DNA of 6,088 nucleotides from Bacteroidota bacterium (lineage in GTDB: Bacteria; Bacteroidota; Bacteroidia; Flavobacteriales; Flavobacteriaceae), in NCBI GenBank assembly GCA_023437485.1, contig JAEZGB010000187.1:1-6088 (forward strand), read 5' to 3'. This document shows, one piece after another, positions 5,608 through 6,088 of the stretch. A model generated the notes under the pieces. It saw nothing but the letters and a program-made list of their open reading frames with translations. It was not told the DNA's origin and searched no databases. Each line of letters starts with the position of its first letter. Positions within the stretch are counted from its first letter, which is position 1. A program made the position numbers and the translations under genes.

Positions 5608-5833
5608 GGCTTATTCTGCCTCGCGCGAGGTATAACGGGAACACATCCGGCCCCTCCCCTGTACCGAAGGTCGAAATTTTAAGGATGGAACTAATACGGG
5701 AAAACCGTGGATGTTTTCAGTCGTCGGTCACTGTAAGTTTTCAGCTTTCAGTTTTCAGTTTGATTGCGGAAATTGACCGGCTTTGTGCGATTAATCTTTT
5801 GCTCCCGTACGACCGATCCTCTCGGTTTACTAT
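5608..5833. repeat. Array unit 2 (226 bp)
   Basis: Core 5608-5722 with palindrome at 5619-5630. The hairpin is weakened to CAGT/ACTG by a change that turns ACTGAAA into ACTGTAA. Three heptads occupy 5736-5756. The post-heptad block reads GCGGAAATTGACCGGC rather than ...ACAGGC as in units 1 and 3. Confidence 0.85.
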
Positions 5834-6043
5834 GGCTTATTCTGCCTCGCGCGAGGTATAACGGGAACACATCCGGCCCCTCCCCAGTACCGAAGGTCGA
5901 AATTTTAAGGATGGAACTAATACGGGAAAACCGTGGATTTTTTCAGTGGTCGGTCACTGAAAGCTTTCAGCTTTCAGTTTGATTGCGGAAATTGACAGGC
6001 TTTGTGCGAGTGATCTTTTGCTCTCGCACTCTCGTTTAACCAT
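5834..6043. repeat. Array unit 3 (210 bp)
   Basis: Core 5834-5948 with palindrome at 5845-5856, almost identical to unit 2. The hairpin is the longest of the array: TTTCAGTG (5941-5948) with CACTGAAA (5955-5962). Only two heptads remain (5962-5975), and CTGAAAGCTTTCAG (5957-5970) is a perfect 14-bp palindrome. Confidence 0.85.
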
Positions 6044-6088
6044 GTTCGCCTATCCTGCTTCGCGCGAGGTATAACGCTAACACATAAA
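6044..6088. repeat. Array unit 4, partial and diverged, cut by window end
   Basis: The start of a fourth core is recognisable by CTTCGCGCGAGG (6058-6069, one change from the palindrome) followed by TATAACG. Its first bases (gttcgcctatcctg) have diverged from ggcttattctg. The unit continues beyond the window. Confidence 0.7.

Larger units (their letters stand above)
5327..6088. repeat. Non-coding tandem repeat array, units of 210-232 bp, open at window end
   Basis: A truncated leading piece (5327-5375) is followed by three near-complete units starting at 5376, 5608 and 5834, and a partial fourth unit at 6044 cut by the window edge. Each unit has the same order: a conserved core of about 115 bp holding the palindrome CCTCGCGCGAGG; a TTTCAGT/ACTGAAA hairpin; a run of 7-bp AGCTTTC/AGTTTTC repeats; a conserved block containing GCGGAAATTGAC and GGCTTTGTGCGA; then a variable CT-rich spacer. 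Cores of units 2 and 3 differ at about 3 of 115 positions, units 1 and 2 at about 6. Unit lengths are not multiples of three relative to one another (226 and 232), so no reading frame runs through the array, and no plausible start or gene was found in 5282-6088. No transposase or terminal inverted repeats are visible. Confidence 0.9.

Noticed and set aside
5390..5982. Repeated peptide (contains PRAR.NGN and PKVEILRMELIREN) read from the array units
   Set aside because: The peptide recurs because the DNA repeats. The differences include a Pro codon ccg/cct/cca and an Asn codon aat/aac, which look synonymous, but too few sites vary to judge. Each unit falls in a different frame, stops follow soon after, and no start codon or promoter fits.
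5376..6088. CRISPR array
   Set aside because: Repeat units are over 200 bp, the conserved part is longer than the variable part, spacers are not unique 30-40 bp segments, and no cas gene is present.
5376..6088. Integron cassette array with attC sites
   Set aside because: The palindrome followed by TATAACG vaguely recalls an attC end, but the paired core sites do not match GTTRRRY/RYYYAAC, no cassette ORFs lie between them, and no integrase is visible.

Overview
The window looks like chromosomal DNA from a member of the Bacteroidota, most likely Flavobacteriaceae. The release factor 1 and type-2 orotidine-5'-phosphate decarboxylase sequences read like Flavobacterium proteins. Several upstream regions carry the Bacteroidota -7 promoter box TAnnTTTG, and Shine-Dalgarno sequences are weak or absent. 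Coding regions appear close to 50% G+C by eye, higher than most Flavobacterium, so the genus is not settled.

Layout, left to right. Positions 1-206 are non-coding and hold short AT-rich direct and inverted repeats. Positions 207-689 (minus) encode a small DUF6265-family lipoprotein. Its promoter faces away from a second promoter that drives prfA (797-1873, plus), which ends at a clear intrinsic terminator. A 200-bp gap follows with three back-to-back hairpins (1927-2003). Then comes a two-gene unit, pyrF (2074-2898) and a BtuF-like substrate-binding-fold protein without a signal peptide (2898-3677), whose stop and start codons share one base. A bidirectional terminator near 3690 separates this unit from a convergent minus-strand pair of DUF4197 genes (5281 to 3848). 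The pair is a tandem duplication, about 60% identical, with one copy predicted soluble and the other a lipoprotein. From about 5327 to the window end, 760 bp are a non-coding tandem array of 210-232 bp units that runs off the edge.

Functionally, prfA (translation termination) and pyrF (last step of UMP synthesis) are housekeeping genes. The DUF6265 and DUF4197 genes encode envelope-targeted proteins of unknown role. No defence system, transposase, integrase or phage gene is visible.

The parts least explained by known features are the tandem array at the right end, a possible ~70-nt minus-strand small RNA between the convergent operons (about 3676-3746), and a family of short intergenic elements that appears both at the left edge and between prfA and pyrF. 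No undescribed multi-gene system is evident.
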